Source: Hydrococcus sp. Prado102 (lineage in GTDB: Bacteria; Cyanobacteriota; Cyanobacteriia; Cyanobacteriales; Microcystaceae). Taken from it: a DNA stretch of 63,439 nucleotides. Under the pieces are notes generated by a model. The model was not told where the DNA came from and ran no database searches. It worked only from the letters and a program-made list of their open reading frames with translations. A program made the translations under genes and the position numbers. The stretch spans positions 1 to 63,439 of the forward strand of contig JALOOL010000012.1 in assembly GCA_025454425.1 (NCBI GenBank), in the 5' to 3' direction. Position 1 is the first letter of the stretch. Each line of letters opens with the position of its first letter. This document shows, piece by piece, positions 54,655 through 63,439 of the stretch.

Positions 54655-57282
54655 TTAATCTGGCAAATTGGGGAGTCGTTTTTTAATCAGAGAAATTGCA
54701 TGGCTGACACTTTCAGGAAAAATGACCACTAAACCGCCATTGCTAACCCGATTTAAACCTGTTTCAAACGCTTCTGTTTCGTTCAAAATGACTTGATGGG
54801 GAAGATCGGGTTTTGTTTGTAAAATGCCCTTAACGATTAAATCGGCAACTTCCCCATCGTCTCGTCCTCGCTTATCCTCGTCTTCTTTAACAATAATGCT
54901 ATCGAACATTTGGGCGGCTAACTGACCTAAAAGAATTAAATCTTCATCGCGGCGATCGCCAGGCCCGCCAACAACGCCTAGTTTCTCTCCTTTCCAGTTG
55001 CGAACGAATCCGCCTACCGCTTCGTATCCTGCTGGATTGTGGGCATAATCGACTAAGGCGTGAATATTACCGAGATCGAACAAATTCATGCGTCCTGGCG
55101 TTTGATTTGCCGAGGGAACGAAGGTTCTCGCTCCTTGGCGAATCAACTCGATGTCAACGCCATTGACAAATGCAGCCAAACATGATGCTAAAGCATTGGC
55201 AATCATAAAAGGAGCCATTCCCCCCATCGTAACGGGAAGATTGATAGCTTCTTCAATTCGCAAAGTCCATTCGCCTTCCAAGATGGAAAGATAGCCATTT
55301 TCGTAGACAGCAGCCATACCGCCTCGACGAATGTGGTCTTGGATAATCGGGTTATCAAAGCTCATTGAGAAATAAGCTACCTTGCTCTTAACCTTTTGGG
55401 CCATTGCTGCGACTAAAGGATCGTCGGCATTGAGGACGGCATAACCTTCGGCGCTAACCGTTTCGGCAACCACGCTTTTTACTTTTGCCATTTGTTCGAT
55501 GGTATCGATATCGCCGAGTCCCAAGTGATCTGCTGCCACGTTTAAGACTATGCCGACATCGCAACTGTCGAAAGCTAAACCCGATCGCAAAATTCCACCG
55601 CGTGCCGATTCTAGTACGGCAACTTCGACGGTAGGATCTCTAAGGATAAGGCTTGCACTTTGAGGCCCGGTGTTATCTCCTTTCTGTGCTAAATATTCGC
55701 CGATATAAATTCCGTCTGTCGTAGTATACCCAACCACCTTTCCGGTTTGGCGATAGATGTGAGCGATCAGGCGAGTTGTCGTCGTTTTTCCGTTAGTTCC
55801 AGTAATCGCAATGATGGGGATGCGAGAGGGACTTCCTTCTGGAAAAAGCATATCGAGTACGGGAGCCGCGACGTTGCGGGGCAAACCCTTACTAGGCGCG
55901 ACGTGCATCCGAAATCCTGGGGCGGCATTGACTTCTACAATTACGCCGCCGACTTCTCGCAGGGGTTTAGTAATATCTGGGGTAACGACATCGATCCCAG
56001 CAATATCTAAACCGATCAGTTTAACTACTCGCTCGGCAATCCAAACATTTTCTGGATGAATATCGTCGGTGCGATCGATCGCGATTCCACCCGTACTCAA
56101 GTTAGCTGTATCGCGTAGATAAGCTATTTCTCCTTGTGCTAGCACGGTTTTGAGCGTGTAATTCTGACGTTCTAAGACGGCTAGAACGGTTTTATCTACG
56201 CTAATTTTCGTCAAAACGTTATCGTGTCCTTCGCCGCGATTGGGGTCGCGATTGGTTTCTTCGATTAGTTCTTCGACAGTCAATTTGCCATCGCCGATAA
56301 CCCGCGCTGGAATTCGCTCTGCCACAGCAATGAGTTTGCCATTAATGACTAAGATGCGATGGTCGCTTCCTTGGTAGTAGCTCTCTACAATCACCGAACG
56401 GCTTTTCGAGGCTTCGCTCGCTAGATCGTAAGCTTCTTCTGCTTCCTTCCAACTGTTGATATTAATCGTGATTCCGCGTCCGTGATTGCCATCGAGGGGC
56501 TTGATAACAATAGGATAACCGCCGACATCATCGAGCGCGTCTTCGAGTTCGTCCATATACTGAATGACCGTTCCTCTGGGTACGGGAATTCCCGCATCTT
56601 GCAAAATGGTTTTCGTTCCTTCTTTGTCGCAAGCCAGTTCGACGGCTAAAATGCTTGAGTGATGGCTCAATGTCGCTTGGATGCGCTTTCCATATACCCC
56701 ATAACCAAGCTGAACCATTGCGCGGGCGCTTAGCATCATCCAAGGAACTTTTCGCGCTTCTGCTTCTTTGACGATGGTTTCTGTACTCGGCCCCAGAGCG
56801 GCATTGGCATGAAGATCTTTGAGATCGGCGATATCTTGCTCGAATTCTGCACTTGAATAAGTTCCCGTATCGACAATCGAGCGACAAAGCCGCACGGCGG
56901 CTCTCCCTGCATAGCGTCCTGCTTGTTCGTCAACATACTCATAGACGACATTGTAAACGCCAGGAGTCGAGGTTTCTCTGGTGCGTCCGAAACCGACTGG
57001 CATCCCCGCCAATTCTTGAAATTCTAGGGCGACGTGTTCGATAATGTGTCCCATATAAGTTCCCTGGCGAACTCGCTCGAAAAAGCCGCCTCTTCTACCA
57101 GGAGAACAATAATGTTCTTCTAAACTTGGCATGATTTTGACCAATCCCTCGTAAAATCCAGGAATTTCATCAGAGGGTTTGTCTGCGAGATCTTCTAGAT
57201 CGAGACGCATTATCACTAATTTTTGTCGCCGTATACTCCAGTAGTTTGGCCCGCGCAGGGTTTGGGTTTTGAGAATCTTCAT
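54655..57282 (-). CDS. cphA: Cyanophycin synthetase
   Basis: 875 residues, the expected length. An N-terminal domain, then an ATP-grasp part (about 220-480: YPIVIKPLDGNHGRGITINI), then a Mur-ligase-like part with the P-loop ITGTNGKTTTTRLIAH (about 493-508). It polymerises aspartate and arginine into cyanophycin. It lies 123 bp after cphB on the same strand. Confidence 0.97.
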   Translation of the reverse strand: MKILKTQTLRGPNYWSIRRQKLVIMRLDLEDLADKPSDEIPGFYEGLVKIMPSLEEHYCSPGRRGGFFERVRQGTYMGHIIEHVALEFQELAGMPVGFGRTRETSTPGVYNVVYEYVDEQAGRYAGRAAVRLCRSIVDTGTYSSAEFEQDIADLKDLHANAALGPSTETIVKEAEARKVPWMMLSARAMVQLGYGVYGKRIQATLSHHSSILAVELACDKEGTKTILQDAGIPVPRGTVIQYMDELEDALDDVGGYPIVIKPLDGNHGRGITININSWKEAEEAYDLASEASKSRSVIVESYYQGSDHRILVINGKLIAVAERIPARVIGDGKLTVEELIEETNRDPNRGEGHDNVLTKISVDKTVLAVLERQNYTLKTVLAQGEIAYLRDTANLSTGGIAIDRTDDIHPENVWIAERVVKLIGLDIAGIDVVTPDITKPLREVGGVIVEVNAAPGFRMHVAPSKGLPRNVAAPVLDMLFPEGSPSRIPIIAITGTNGKTTTTRLIAHIYRQTGKVVGYTTTDGIYIGEYLAQKGDNTGPQSASLILRDPTVEVAVLESARGGILRSGLAFDSCDVGIVLNVAADHLGLGDIDTIEQMAKVKSVVAETVSAEGYAVLNADDPLVAAMAQKVKSKVAYFSMSFDNPIIQDHIRRGGMAAVYENGYLSILEGEWTLRIEEAINLPVTMGGMAPFMIANALASCLAAFVNGVDIELIRQGARTFVPSANQTPGRMNLFDLGNIHALVDYAHNPAGYEAVGGFVRNWKGEKLGVVGGPGDRRDEDLILLGQLAAQMFDSIIVKEDEDKRGRDDGEVADLIVKGILQTKPDLPHQVILNETEAFETGLNRVSNGGLVVIFPESVSHAISLIKKRLPNLPD

Positions 57283-57405
57283 AAGTGCTGGTAGAAGTGC
57301 CGAGATGAGAAGCGCGAAAAGACGATTTTTAATTGTCTCGTTTGCAGGAAACTCTAGACTGTTCGCTACGAACAGTTTTTTTAACCTAAGTTCGATCCGA
57401 GTTTT

Positions 57406-58272
57406 TTACTGTTTGGGAACGGGTTTATGAAGGTGGAGATGATAGTTGTCTCCATGTACGAGAATATGCAGTTTTAGATTGTGCAAACCGATGGGATCGG
57501 TTGCTCCAACTTCAGCTTGGTTAGTGTGCGACATTTCTCTTGCATCTACGATTGTAACTGTCCCTCGACCAATAACTCGCAACCAACCATCTTTTTCAAA
57601 TAAGGCACAAGTATCTTCGTCGATGCCAATCCCCAATCGTTCGGGATGATTCGAGATAGCGCTGAGCAAGCGAGTCATGCGGTTGCGGTTGTGAAAATGT
57701 TGATCGACAACAATTTCTGGGATGAAACCCAAACCGATCGCCATATCGACCAGAGCGCGATTGGGACACTCGCCGCTACTACCGCCAGCAATCATGTGAT
57801 GTCCCATAATCGCTGCTCCTGCACTGGTTCCAGCTAAGGTGATTTCTCCTTGTTGTACTCGTCGGCGAATGCGTTCCATCAAGGGAGTATCTGCGAGTAG
57901 TCCGCACAACCTAAGTTGATCGCCTCCGGTCAAAAAAATTCCCGTACATTGTTCGACATACTCTTGGAAGTAAACATCTTCGCCTTGTTCGCGATCGCGG
58001 ATATCGAGAACCTTAACAAATTTTGCGCCCATCTCTTCAAAAATCTGCTGGTAGCGATCGCCAATCAATAGCGGTTCTCGCGATGCTGAGGGAATAATCG
58101 CAATTATCGCTTCGTTTCCCCCCGAACGAGTCCAAAACGTTTGTAAAATTTCTCGTCCGTGAACTTTATCTTCAGCACCACCAATCACCAAAATGGCGGT
58201 TTTCGTCGATAAGGGCATATGGCTTTCTGGAATTTGAGTTTTTATTTGCAGCATATTATCGCTTGTAACCAT
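57406..58272 (-). CDS. cphB: Cyanophycinase
   Basis: 288 residues; ATG at 58254 or 58218 are other starts (MPLSTKTAILVIGGAEDK is where known family members begin). A serine peptidase of the dipeptidase E type with the nucleophile in AGTSAGAAIMGHH, and FLTGGDQLRLC. It cleaves cyanophycin to beta-Asp-Arg. First gene of cphB-cphA. Confidence 0.95.
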   Translation of the reverse strand: MVTSDNMLQIKTQIPESHMPLSTKTAILVIGGAEDKVHGREILQTFWTRSGGNEAIIAIIPSASREPLLIGDRYQQIFEEMGAKFVKVLDIRDREQGEDVYFQEYVEQCTGIFLTGGDQLRLCGLLADTPLMERIRRRVQQGEITLAGTSAGAAIMGHHMIAGGSSGECPNRALVDMAIGLGFIPEIVVDQHFHNRNRMTRLLSAISNHPERLGIGIDEDTCALFEKDGWLRVIGRGTVTIVDAREMSHTNQAEVGATDPIGLHNLKLHILVHGDNYHLHLHKPVPKQ

Positions 58273-58684
58273 AGGCTTTAAATTAAAGTTTTTTGGGGTG
58301 ATGGTGCTTAAAATTTCAATAATCTCCTTGATAATTAATATTTTTAGATAGTTGCAAGTTGCTACGGCTTTTTCCTTAGATTTTTAGTAATTTTTAAGCC
58401 AGCCTTGTCGCTTCAAGCCGCTAAAATATTTGGTTAAGGCGTTAGCCGCGATCGCATCTCGACCCCTATTAATGACTTTAAAGCTTTGCTGACTTTAGCT
58501 AGCATAAAATAATTTTTGATAATGTTTTGTAAGAAATTTTATAATTACCACGCGATCGAGTCAAAGTCAACGCCAAAACTCGATCCCAGACTAGCTCTAC
58601 AGATGATAGCTTAAAGTAAATTAGCGCCCTTAAAAAACCTTTCTTTGGCGTTACATTTCTAGCCAATAAAACCTTAAAATCTCC
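58273..58684. other. Intergenic region between cphB and trmD
   Basis: AT-rich with HIP1-like sites; I see only divergent promoter-like sequence and no gene. Confidence 0.5.
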
Positions 58685-59380
58685 GTGCTGTTCGACATTA
58701 TTACGCTGTTTCCCGATTTTTTCACTTCTGCGCTTGAGTCTGGATTACTCGGTAAAGCTTTAGCAAAGCAGATTGCGAAAGTCAATCTAATCAATCCCCG
58801 CGATTTTGCCCAAGACAAACATCGACGAGTCGATGACGAACCCTATGGCGGGGGAGTCGGAATGCTCATCAAACCCGAACCTATTTTTGCTGCGGTTGAA
58901 TCTTTGGCAGTTTTACCAAGAAGAGAGATTATCTTGATGAGTCCTCAAGGTCAACCGTTAAATCAATCTTTACTGCAAGAGTTAGCAAAAAATTGCGACC
59001 AATTGGTCTTAATTTGCGGGCATTACGAAGGAGTAGACGAGCGAGTCGTAGAGCATTTGGTAACTAGAGAAGTGTCTCTTGGCGATTTTGTTCTTACTTG
59101 CGGAGAAATTCCTGCCTTGGCGATAATTAATGGCGTGGTGAGGTTATTGCCAGGAACGGTCGGAAAAATCGAATCTCTAAAAGCCGAGAGTTTTGAAGAC
59201 GGATTGCTCGATTATCCTCAGTATACTAGACCGCCAGTATTTCGAGGCTGGGAAGTTCCAGAAGTGTTGCGATCGGGAAACCACCAAGAAATCGATCGCT
59301 GGCGCAAACAAGAGCAAATAAAAAGAACTCAACAACGCCGCCCCGATCTTTGGGAAAAATGGCTTAGGGAAAGAGAGTAG
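58685..59380 (+). CDS. trmD: tRNA (guanine-N1)-methyltransferase
   Basis: 231 residues, GTG start. Methylates G37 of tRNAs with G36. The trefoil-knot SAM site shows in LVLICGHYEGVDERV and SLGDFVLTCGE; the N-terminus FDIITLFPDFF and the YGGGVGM loop are typical. Normal length. Confidence 0.97.
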   Translation: MLFDIITLFPDFFTSALESGLLGKALAKQIAKVNLINPRDFAQDKHRRVDDEPYGGGVGMLIKPEPIFAAVESLAVLPRREIILMSPQGQPLNQSLLQELAKNCDQLVLICGHYEGVDERVVEHLVTREVSLGDFVLTCGEIPALAIINGVVRLLPGTVGKIESLKAESFEDGLLDYPQYTRPPVFRGWEVPEVLRSGNHQEIDRWRKQEQIKRTQQRRPDLWEKWLRERE

Positions 59381-59385
59381 GGGAA

Positions 59386-59482
59386 AGTCGAAAGTCAATT
59401 CCAAGTCGGAAGTCGAAAGTCAATTCCAAGTCGAAAGTCGAAAGTCAATTCCAAGTCGAAAGTCGAAAGTCGAAAGTCGAAA
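59386..59482. repeat. Heptamer array, plus orientation, left of the four-helix gene
   Basis: GTCGAAA units interleaved three times with TCAATTCCAA. It is the inverse of the array at 59905-60052, which carries the same interleaved unit. Confidence 0.9.
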
Positions 59483-59483
59483 G

Positions 59484-59843
59484 TTAATTTTTTTTCTTTA
59501 TCTTATCCGTAGAAGCCACTAAAATTGCAATTAACTCTTTGGATTCTTGCAATATTTGAATCATTAATTTTTCGGGAACTAATGCAGATTCAATTAATAA
59601 CTCCAGCCAATACTTAGTTTCTCTAGCTTCTTTTAAAGCAATTTCCATTTTATTAAGAAAATCTCTATTTGATTGTGCCGAACGCGATTCTGCTATATTA
59701 GCTCCAATACTAGTTCCACTTCTAAGTAATTGTTTAGCCAGTACTTTACAAGTTTCATCTTGTTTATTTAAAAAAGCACAAAGTTTGATAATTCTAATAG
59801 CGAAAGTTTTAGTTCTTTCATCTATCGGTATATAATTGCTCAT
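59484..59843 (-). CDS. Four-helix-bundle protein (S23/IVS type)
   Basis: 119 residues. The family signature LLRSGTSIGANIAESRSA at about 40-57 is clear, followed by FLNKMEIALKEARETKYWLE. Relatives are encoded in 23S rRNA intervening sequences, and the Avd proteins of diversity-generating retroelements are related. Function here is unknown. The gene is flanked on both sides by inverted GTCGAAA arrays. Confidence 0.92.
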   Translation of the reverse strand: MSNYIPIDERTKTFAIRIIKLCAFLNKQDETCKVLAKQLLRSGTSIGANIAESRSAQSNRDFLNKMEIALKEARETKYWLELLIESALVPEKLMIQILQESKELIAILVASTDKIKKKN

Positions 59844-59904
59844 GAATAAAATCTAGCTCAGCAATTCGATTTTATCCGTAGCAAATAGTTTCGTCTATAT
59901 CAAG

Positions 59905-60052
59905 CTTCCGACTTTCGACTTTCGATTTTCGACTTGGAATTGACTTTCGATTTTCGACTTGGAATTGACTTTCGACTTTCGACTTTCGACTTTTGATAGG
60001 CTTTCGACTTTCGACTTTCGACTTTCGACTTTCGACTTTCGACTTTGAATTG
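59905..60052. repeat. Heptamer array, minus orientation, right of the four-helix gene
   Basis: About 17 GACTTTC-type units with two copies of GACTTGGAATT and one GACTTTGAATT, the inverted counterpart of the left array. Confidence 0.9.
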
Positions 60053-60059
60053 ACTTTCC

Positions 60060-60977
60060 CTAAGAGCGATCGTTTTTTGCTTTATCAATCTCTTTTTGCA
60101 CGAGTTCGCGTTCTTGTTGCAGAGAAAGCAGTATGGCTTCAGGGAGTTGCGCTTGTTTTTGGAGTGCTTGTTCGTAATAATTAAACGCTTGTTGCATCAT
60201 GGCAAGATCGTTATTTTTTTTGCCATGTTTGCGAAGAATTTGCGCTTTAAGATACTGCAATTCTGGGTTATCTGGGGCGGATTGAAGCGCTTTGTCGGTA
60301 AATTCTAACGCTTTATCGTATTGTTTGAGATCTCGATAGGCAACTGCAATACCGCGATCGACTAAATAACTGGGTGCGGCATAATTTTCTAGACGCGCGA
60401 TCGCTTCTTCTGGGTTAGAAAAGGGCAGGTTCACCGCCAAAATTAAATCTAAATAGCCTTTAACTAAATTTAACTCTGGATCTTTAGGATCGCTTTGTTC
60501 TGCTTCATCGAGGTATTGAAGAACCTGCTGCAATTTAGTAATAGCAGCAACTGCATCCTCGTTTTGTTTATAATCATATGCTCCTTGCAGTAAATGCCCT
60601 ACCGCCATATATAAATTACTTCGTAAGGGGTCTTGGGGTTCCAATGCTTCTGCTGCACTCAGAGTTTTATCGGCGTAGGTTTTTACATTTTCCCAATCTT
60701 TTTCTAAATAAGATAAAGAGGCGTGCATAGCATAAGCTAAGGGTTCGTTGGGTTCGGTTGTTTCCGCTTTGACTAAATACTGTTTAGCTTCTATGTAGTT
60801 TCCTTTTTGAAATACTTGCTCAAAAGCTGCTTCCGTATTGTCGCCAATGTTTCGGGGGTTGCTCGTCCGAAAGGGATCTTGCGCTAAACTCGGACTTCCC
60901 CACCAATTTATCGCAACCGCGATCGCGACAGAACAAGCTAGAGCAATTCGCTTAGAAGGATTGAGTCTAATTTTCAT
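60060..60977 (-). CDS. Periplasmic TPR protein
   Basis: 305 residues from ATG at 60977. A frame 13 codons longer starts at 61016, but the signal peptide (KRIALACSVAIAVAINWWGS, cleavage near SLAQ) fits the shorter form. Several TPR units, for example AYRDLKQYDKALEFTDKALQ and YYEQALQKQAQLPEAI. Probably a scaffold. The 3' end is 8 bp from the heptamer array. Confidence 0.88.
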   Translation of the reverse strand: MKIRLNPSKRIALACSVAIAVAINWWGSPSLAQDPFRTSNPRNIGDNTEAAFEQVFQKGNYIEAKQYLVKAETTEPNEPLAYAMHASLSYLEKDWENVKTYADKTLSAAEALEPQDPLRSNLYMAVGHLLQGAYDYKQNEDAVAAITKLQQVLQYLDEAEQSDPKDPELNLVKGYLDLILAVNLPFSNPEEAIARLENYAAPSYLVDRGIAVAYRDLKQYDKALEFTDKALQSAPDNPELQYLKAQILRKHGKKNNDLAMMQQAFNYYEQALQKQAQLPEAILLSLQQERELVQKEIDKAKNDRS

Positions 60978-61078
60978 AAGGTTTCTATAAAAATTTTGGC
61001 GATAGTGCAAAGGCATTATGAGATGCAGACTTGGGATCTGTCACAATTAAAACAGTCCCATATTATTAATAATGTTAA

Positions 61079-61738
61079 GTGCTTTATCTAAAAAATTTAG
61101 TCTATCATCCGCCTGCAACTACCACGCCGATACTTAAAGAGATTAACTTAGAACTTGCCCCACAAAAATTAGGATTGGTTATTGGAGCGAGTGGATCTGG
61201 CAAAACGACGCTTTTGGAGATCTTAGCAGGATTAGCTGAAAAAACGAAAGGCGATATTTATTGGGGCGAGCAAGAATTGACTCCTTTACATTTACAACAA
61301 TTAGCGGGTCTTGTCTTTCAATTTCCCGAACGGCATTTTTGCGGTAGTACCATTTTAGAAGAGTTGCGTTTGGGTCATCCCGAATTGGGAAGGGAACGCA
61401 TCGAAGAAGCACTTAAAGAAGTCGGACTCGACAGTCTTTCGTTGAATACGTCTCCTAACGCGCTTAGCGGCGGTCAGCAGCGACGATTGGCGCTAGCAGT
61501 ACAATTAATTCGTCAGCCTAATTTATTGCTTTTAGACGAACCTACGGCGGGATTGGATTGGTCGATGCGCCGTCAGCTAGCTAAACTTTTGGCGAAATTA
61601 AAAACTCATTGGACGTTATTGATTGTGACTCACGACCCAAATGAATTATTAGCGATCGCAGATTGTTGTTGGAAAATCGATAGCGGCGAGTTAAAACCTG
61701 TAGAGTCAGCAAATTTATTAGTTCAGACTGAGGGCTAA
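61079..61738 (+). CDS. ABC transporter ATP-binding protein
   Basis: 219 residues, GTG start. Walker A GASGSGKTT (about 37-45), signature LSGGQQRRLALAVQL, Walker B LLLDEPTAGLD, switch VTHD. The short form and FQFPERHFCGSTI resemble ECF/cobalt-type (EcfA) ATPases. No permease gene is adjacent; rsmG follows after 4 bp, so the two are co-transcribed. Confidence 0.93.
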   Translation: MLYLKNLVYHPPATTTPILKEINLELAPQKLGLVIGASGSGKTTLLEILAGLAEKTKGDIYWGEQELTPLHLQQLAGLVFQFPERHFCGSTILEELRLGHPELGRERIEEALKEVGLDSLSLNTSPNALSGGQQRRLALAVQLIRQPNLLLLDEPTAGLDWSMRRQLAKLLAKLKTHWTLLIVTHDPNELLAIADCCWKIDSGELKPVESANLLVQTEG

Positions 61739-61742
61739 TTAA

Positions 61743-62486
61743 ATGAATACACAAAATTTGCCAGTCTTAGAAGAGATTTGGCAAACTACTTTAGGCTGGC
61801 AACCCGATGAAATTCAACAAAAAAAATTTCAACAGTTATATGAAGAAATCTTAGTTGGCAATCGACAGCTTAATCTAACTCGCATCACCGAACCCGATGA
61901 ATTTTGGGATAAACATCTTTGGGATTCTTTGGCAGGATTGAGCGGATTGGGCATCGCTAACGAGTTAGAAAAGCAGCAAAAAATCAGCGCGATAGATATT
62001 GGAACGGGTGCGGGATTTCCTGGAGTTCCTATTGCGATCGCATTTCCATTTTGGCAAGTAATTTTACTCGATTCAACTCGTAAAAAAATTAGTTTTTTAA
62101 GTAGTTTAGCAACAAAATTAGACTTAAATAATATTCAAAATATAGTCGGTAGAGCCGAAGAAATCGGACAGAATTCTTTACATCGAGAAACTTACGATTT
62201 GGCTTTTATTCGTGCGGTTGGCGATGTGTCTGTCTGTGCAGAATATACTTTACCTCTTTTAAAAATTGGAGGATTGGCAATTCTCTATCGAGGTCATTGG
62301 AGCGATCGCGATAATTTATCTTTACAATCTGCCGCTAACAAGCTCGGTGGAAATATAGAACGAGTTATTGAATTAATAACCCCTTTAAGTAAAAGTATTC
62401 GTCATTGTATTTATTTGCGTAAAATTTTGCCAACGCCTTCTCCATTTCCTCGTGCTGTCGGCATTCCCGCCCAAAAACCACTTTAA
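61743..62486 (+). CDS. rsmG: 16S rRNA (guanine527-N7)-methyltransferase
   Basis: 247 residues. SAM motif IDIGTGAGFPGVPIAI at about 80-95; LNLTRIT and the FIRAVGD region are family marks. Methylates G527 of 16S rRNA. Usual length. Confidence 0.96.
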   Translation: MNTQNLPVLEEIWQTTLGWQPDEIQQKKFQQLYEEILVGNRQLNLTRITEPDEFWDKHLWDSLAGLSGLGIANELEKQQKISAIDIGTGAGFPGVPIAIAFPFWQVILLDSTRKKISFLSSLATKLDLNNIQNIVGRAEEIGQNSLHRETYDLAFIRAVGDVSVCAEYTLPLLKIGGLAILYRGHWSDRDNLSLQSAANKLGGNIERVIELITPLSKSIRHCIYLRKILPTPSPFPRAVGIPAQKPL

Positions 62487-62808
62487 CAGTTATCAGTAGA
62501 GGGGAATGGCGTGCGCCCTTATTATTTATAGCAATTCTCATGCTGATATTGCAGTTATTTTCAAGCTCAGCAATTGTTTGTTTCAATAATTGAAACAGAT
62601 GAGTTAATCTGCATGAGAGCGACTTATTATGTGTAATAATCAATAAAACTGGGAGCGCAAGCCAATCGTACAACATAAGACTATTTAAGTTTCATTTCGA
62701 GCTAAATTTTTAGCAAACAATGTTATTAATAATATCAACTAAATATTTTGTATCAATCTAATTCTATAGATTGAGTAAAAAAATGAGGAATTAAAGGAGA
62801 AAAATGAT
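62487..62808. other. Intergenic region between rsmG and the second RTX gene
   Basis: Contains the dyad TGTTTCAA-TAA-TTGAAACA at 62579-62597 and CTCATGC / GCATGAG arms about 70 bp apart. No gene is seen. Confidence 0.45.
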
Positions 62809-63439
62809 ATGGCAGTTTATATCGGTACGCCTAATAATGACACAATCTATGGTAGCCCCAACAATGACTTTTTTGATGGTCGAGGGGGCAACGATTTTCT
62901 TGATGGAGAACTGGGCAATGATTCCATCTTTGGCAACATTGGTAATGACCGTCTCCTTGGCGATGATGGGAATGATACCCTTAATGGCTGGACGGGCAAC
63001 GATGGACTCGAAGCAGGAGACGACAACGATCTCCTCAATGGCTGGATAGGCAATGATACTCTTTATGGAGAGGATGGTAACGATACTCTAAATGGCTGGA
63101 CGGGCAACGACCGACTCTACGGTTCGACTGGCAATGATATTCTTAATGGCAGGGAAGACGATGACTATCTAGATGGCGGATCTGGCAACGATATTTTATA
63201 TGGTTGGACGGGGAACGATACCATTTATGGCGACGATGGGAACGATCGCTTGTATGGTCAGAATGGCAATGATATTCTCGGTGGAAATGATGGCAACGAC
63301 TATCTAGATGCTGGAGTTGGCGATGACAGACTCAATGCTGGATTTGGCAGAGACATTTTAATTGGTGGGGCGGGCAGGGATCTTCTCGATGGTGGGGGTG
63401 ACAACGATAGACTTAATAGCGGGCCGGGCATTGATACCC
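62809..63439 (+). CDS. RTX calcium-binding repeat protein, 5' part
   Basis: Open from ATG at 62809, with GGAG 10 bases upstream, to the window end. Almost every residue belongs to GGxGxDxUx nonapeptides (GNDTLNGWTGND, GGSGNDILYGWTGND), which bind calcium after type I secretion. Several units carry an unusual GW (NGWTGND). The C-terminus and secretion signal lie outside. Confidence 0.9.
   Translation, partial: MAVYIGTPNNDTIYGSPNNDFFDGRGGNDFLDGELGNDSIFGNIGNDRLLGDDGNDTLNGWTGNDGLEAGDDNDLLNGWIGNDTLYGEDGNDTLNGWTGNDRLYGSTGNDILNGREDDDYLDGGSGNDILYGWTGNDTIYGDDGNDRLYGQNGNDILGGNDGNDYLDAGVGDDRLNAGFGRDILIGGAGRDLLDGGGDNDRLNSGPGIDT

Noticed and set aside
59386-60052. Heptamer arrays as a CRISPR array
   Set aside because: Units are 7 bp, mostly without spacers, and occur in inverted orientation. 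No cas gene is near.
62847-63053. Serine/proline-rich ORF opposite the RTX gene
   Set aside because: It is the reverse reading of the regular RTX repeat and has no independent support.

Overview
The window is chromosomal DNA of a cyanobacterium. Four things show this: photosystem II genes (psb28, psb34, a psb35-like gene), the carbon-concentrating pair sbtA-sbtB, cyanophycin metabolism (cphB-cphA) and cruP, and the very frequent HIP1 octamer GCGATCGC. I did not try to name a genus. No rRNA operon and no CRISPR array is present.

Layout. 1-9.9 kb: 5' part of a TamB-like gene, cruP, a SirB1-family gene, map, a likely Yfr1 small RNA, an RRM protein / pentapeptide / rpsU cluster, aroC and a ParA-type ATPase. 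10.0-12.5 kb: a dense array of 25 tRNA or tRNA-like genes on the minus strand behind one near-perfect sigma70 promoter. Several members are degenerate, chimeric or oddly built, and one small ORF lies inside. 12.8-16.6 kb: a type II NADH dehydrogenase, then an arsenic operon (arsR, arsM, aquaporin). 17-25 kb: a baeRF-like protein, an ORF-less group II intron, ppsA, thiL and a ParA/coiled-coil pair resembling carboxysome-positioning McdA/McdB. 25-33.5 kb: accessory region with a REP-associated transposase between two REP palindromes, a hydrolase/LysR pair, a GbsR-like regulator with a duplicated operator, a chimeric EamA transporter, a Coq4-like protein and small or eroded genes. 33.5-37.2 kb: molybdate locus with fused modBC, modA and a divergent RHH-TOBE regulator; scars of a second modA and a second regulator gene lie on both outer flanks. 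38-45.8 kb: two large sensor kinases and a response regulator. 46-49.8 kb: sbtA-sbtB-antiporter block with few HIP1 sites, followed by gene remnants. 49.8-63.4 kb: psb genes, an RTX protein, moaB, psb28, cphA, cphB, trmD, a four-helix-bundle gene between inverted heptamer arrays, a TPR protein, an ABC ATPase, rsmG and the start of a second RTX protein.

How it works together. The sbt block imports bicarbonate with sodium, and the antiporter next to it could return the sodium. The mod locus takes up molybdate under what looks like a local metal-sensing regulator. The ars operon senses, methylates and probably exports arsenic. cphA and cphB build and degrade the nitrogen reserve cyanophycin.

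Repeats. Three families recur: GTAGGGTGGGCA palindromes (REP-like, with their likely transposase present), a GTTGGGTTTCG hairpin, and tandem GTCGAAA heptamers that occur in inverted pairs and have entered coding sequence. The most unusual parts are the tRNA array, the replacement scars at the mod locus, and the inverted heptamer arrays around a four-helix-bundle gene.
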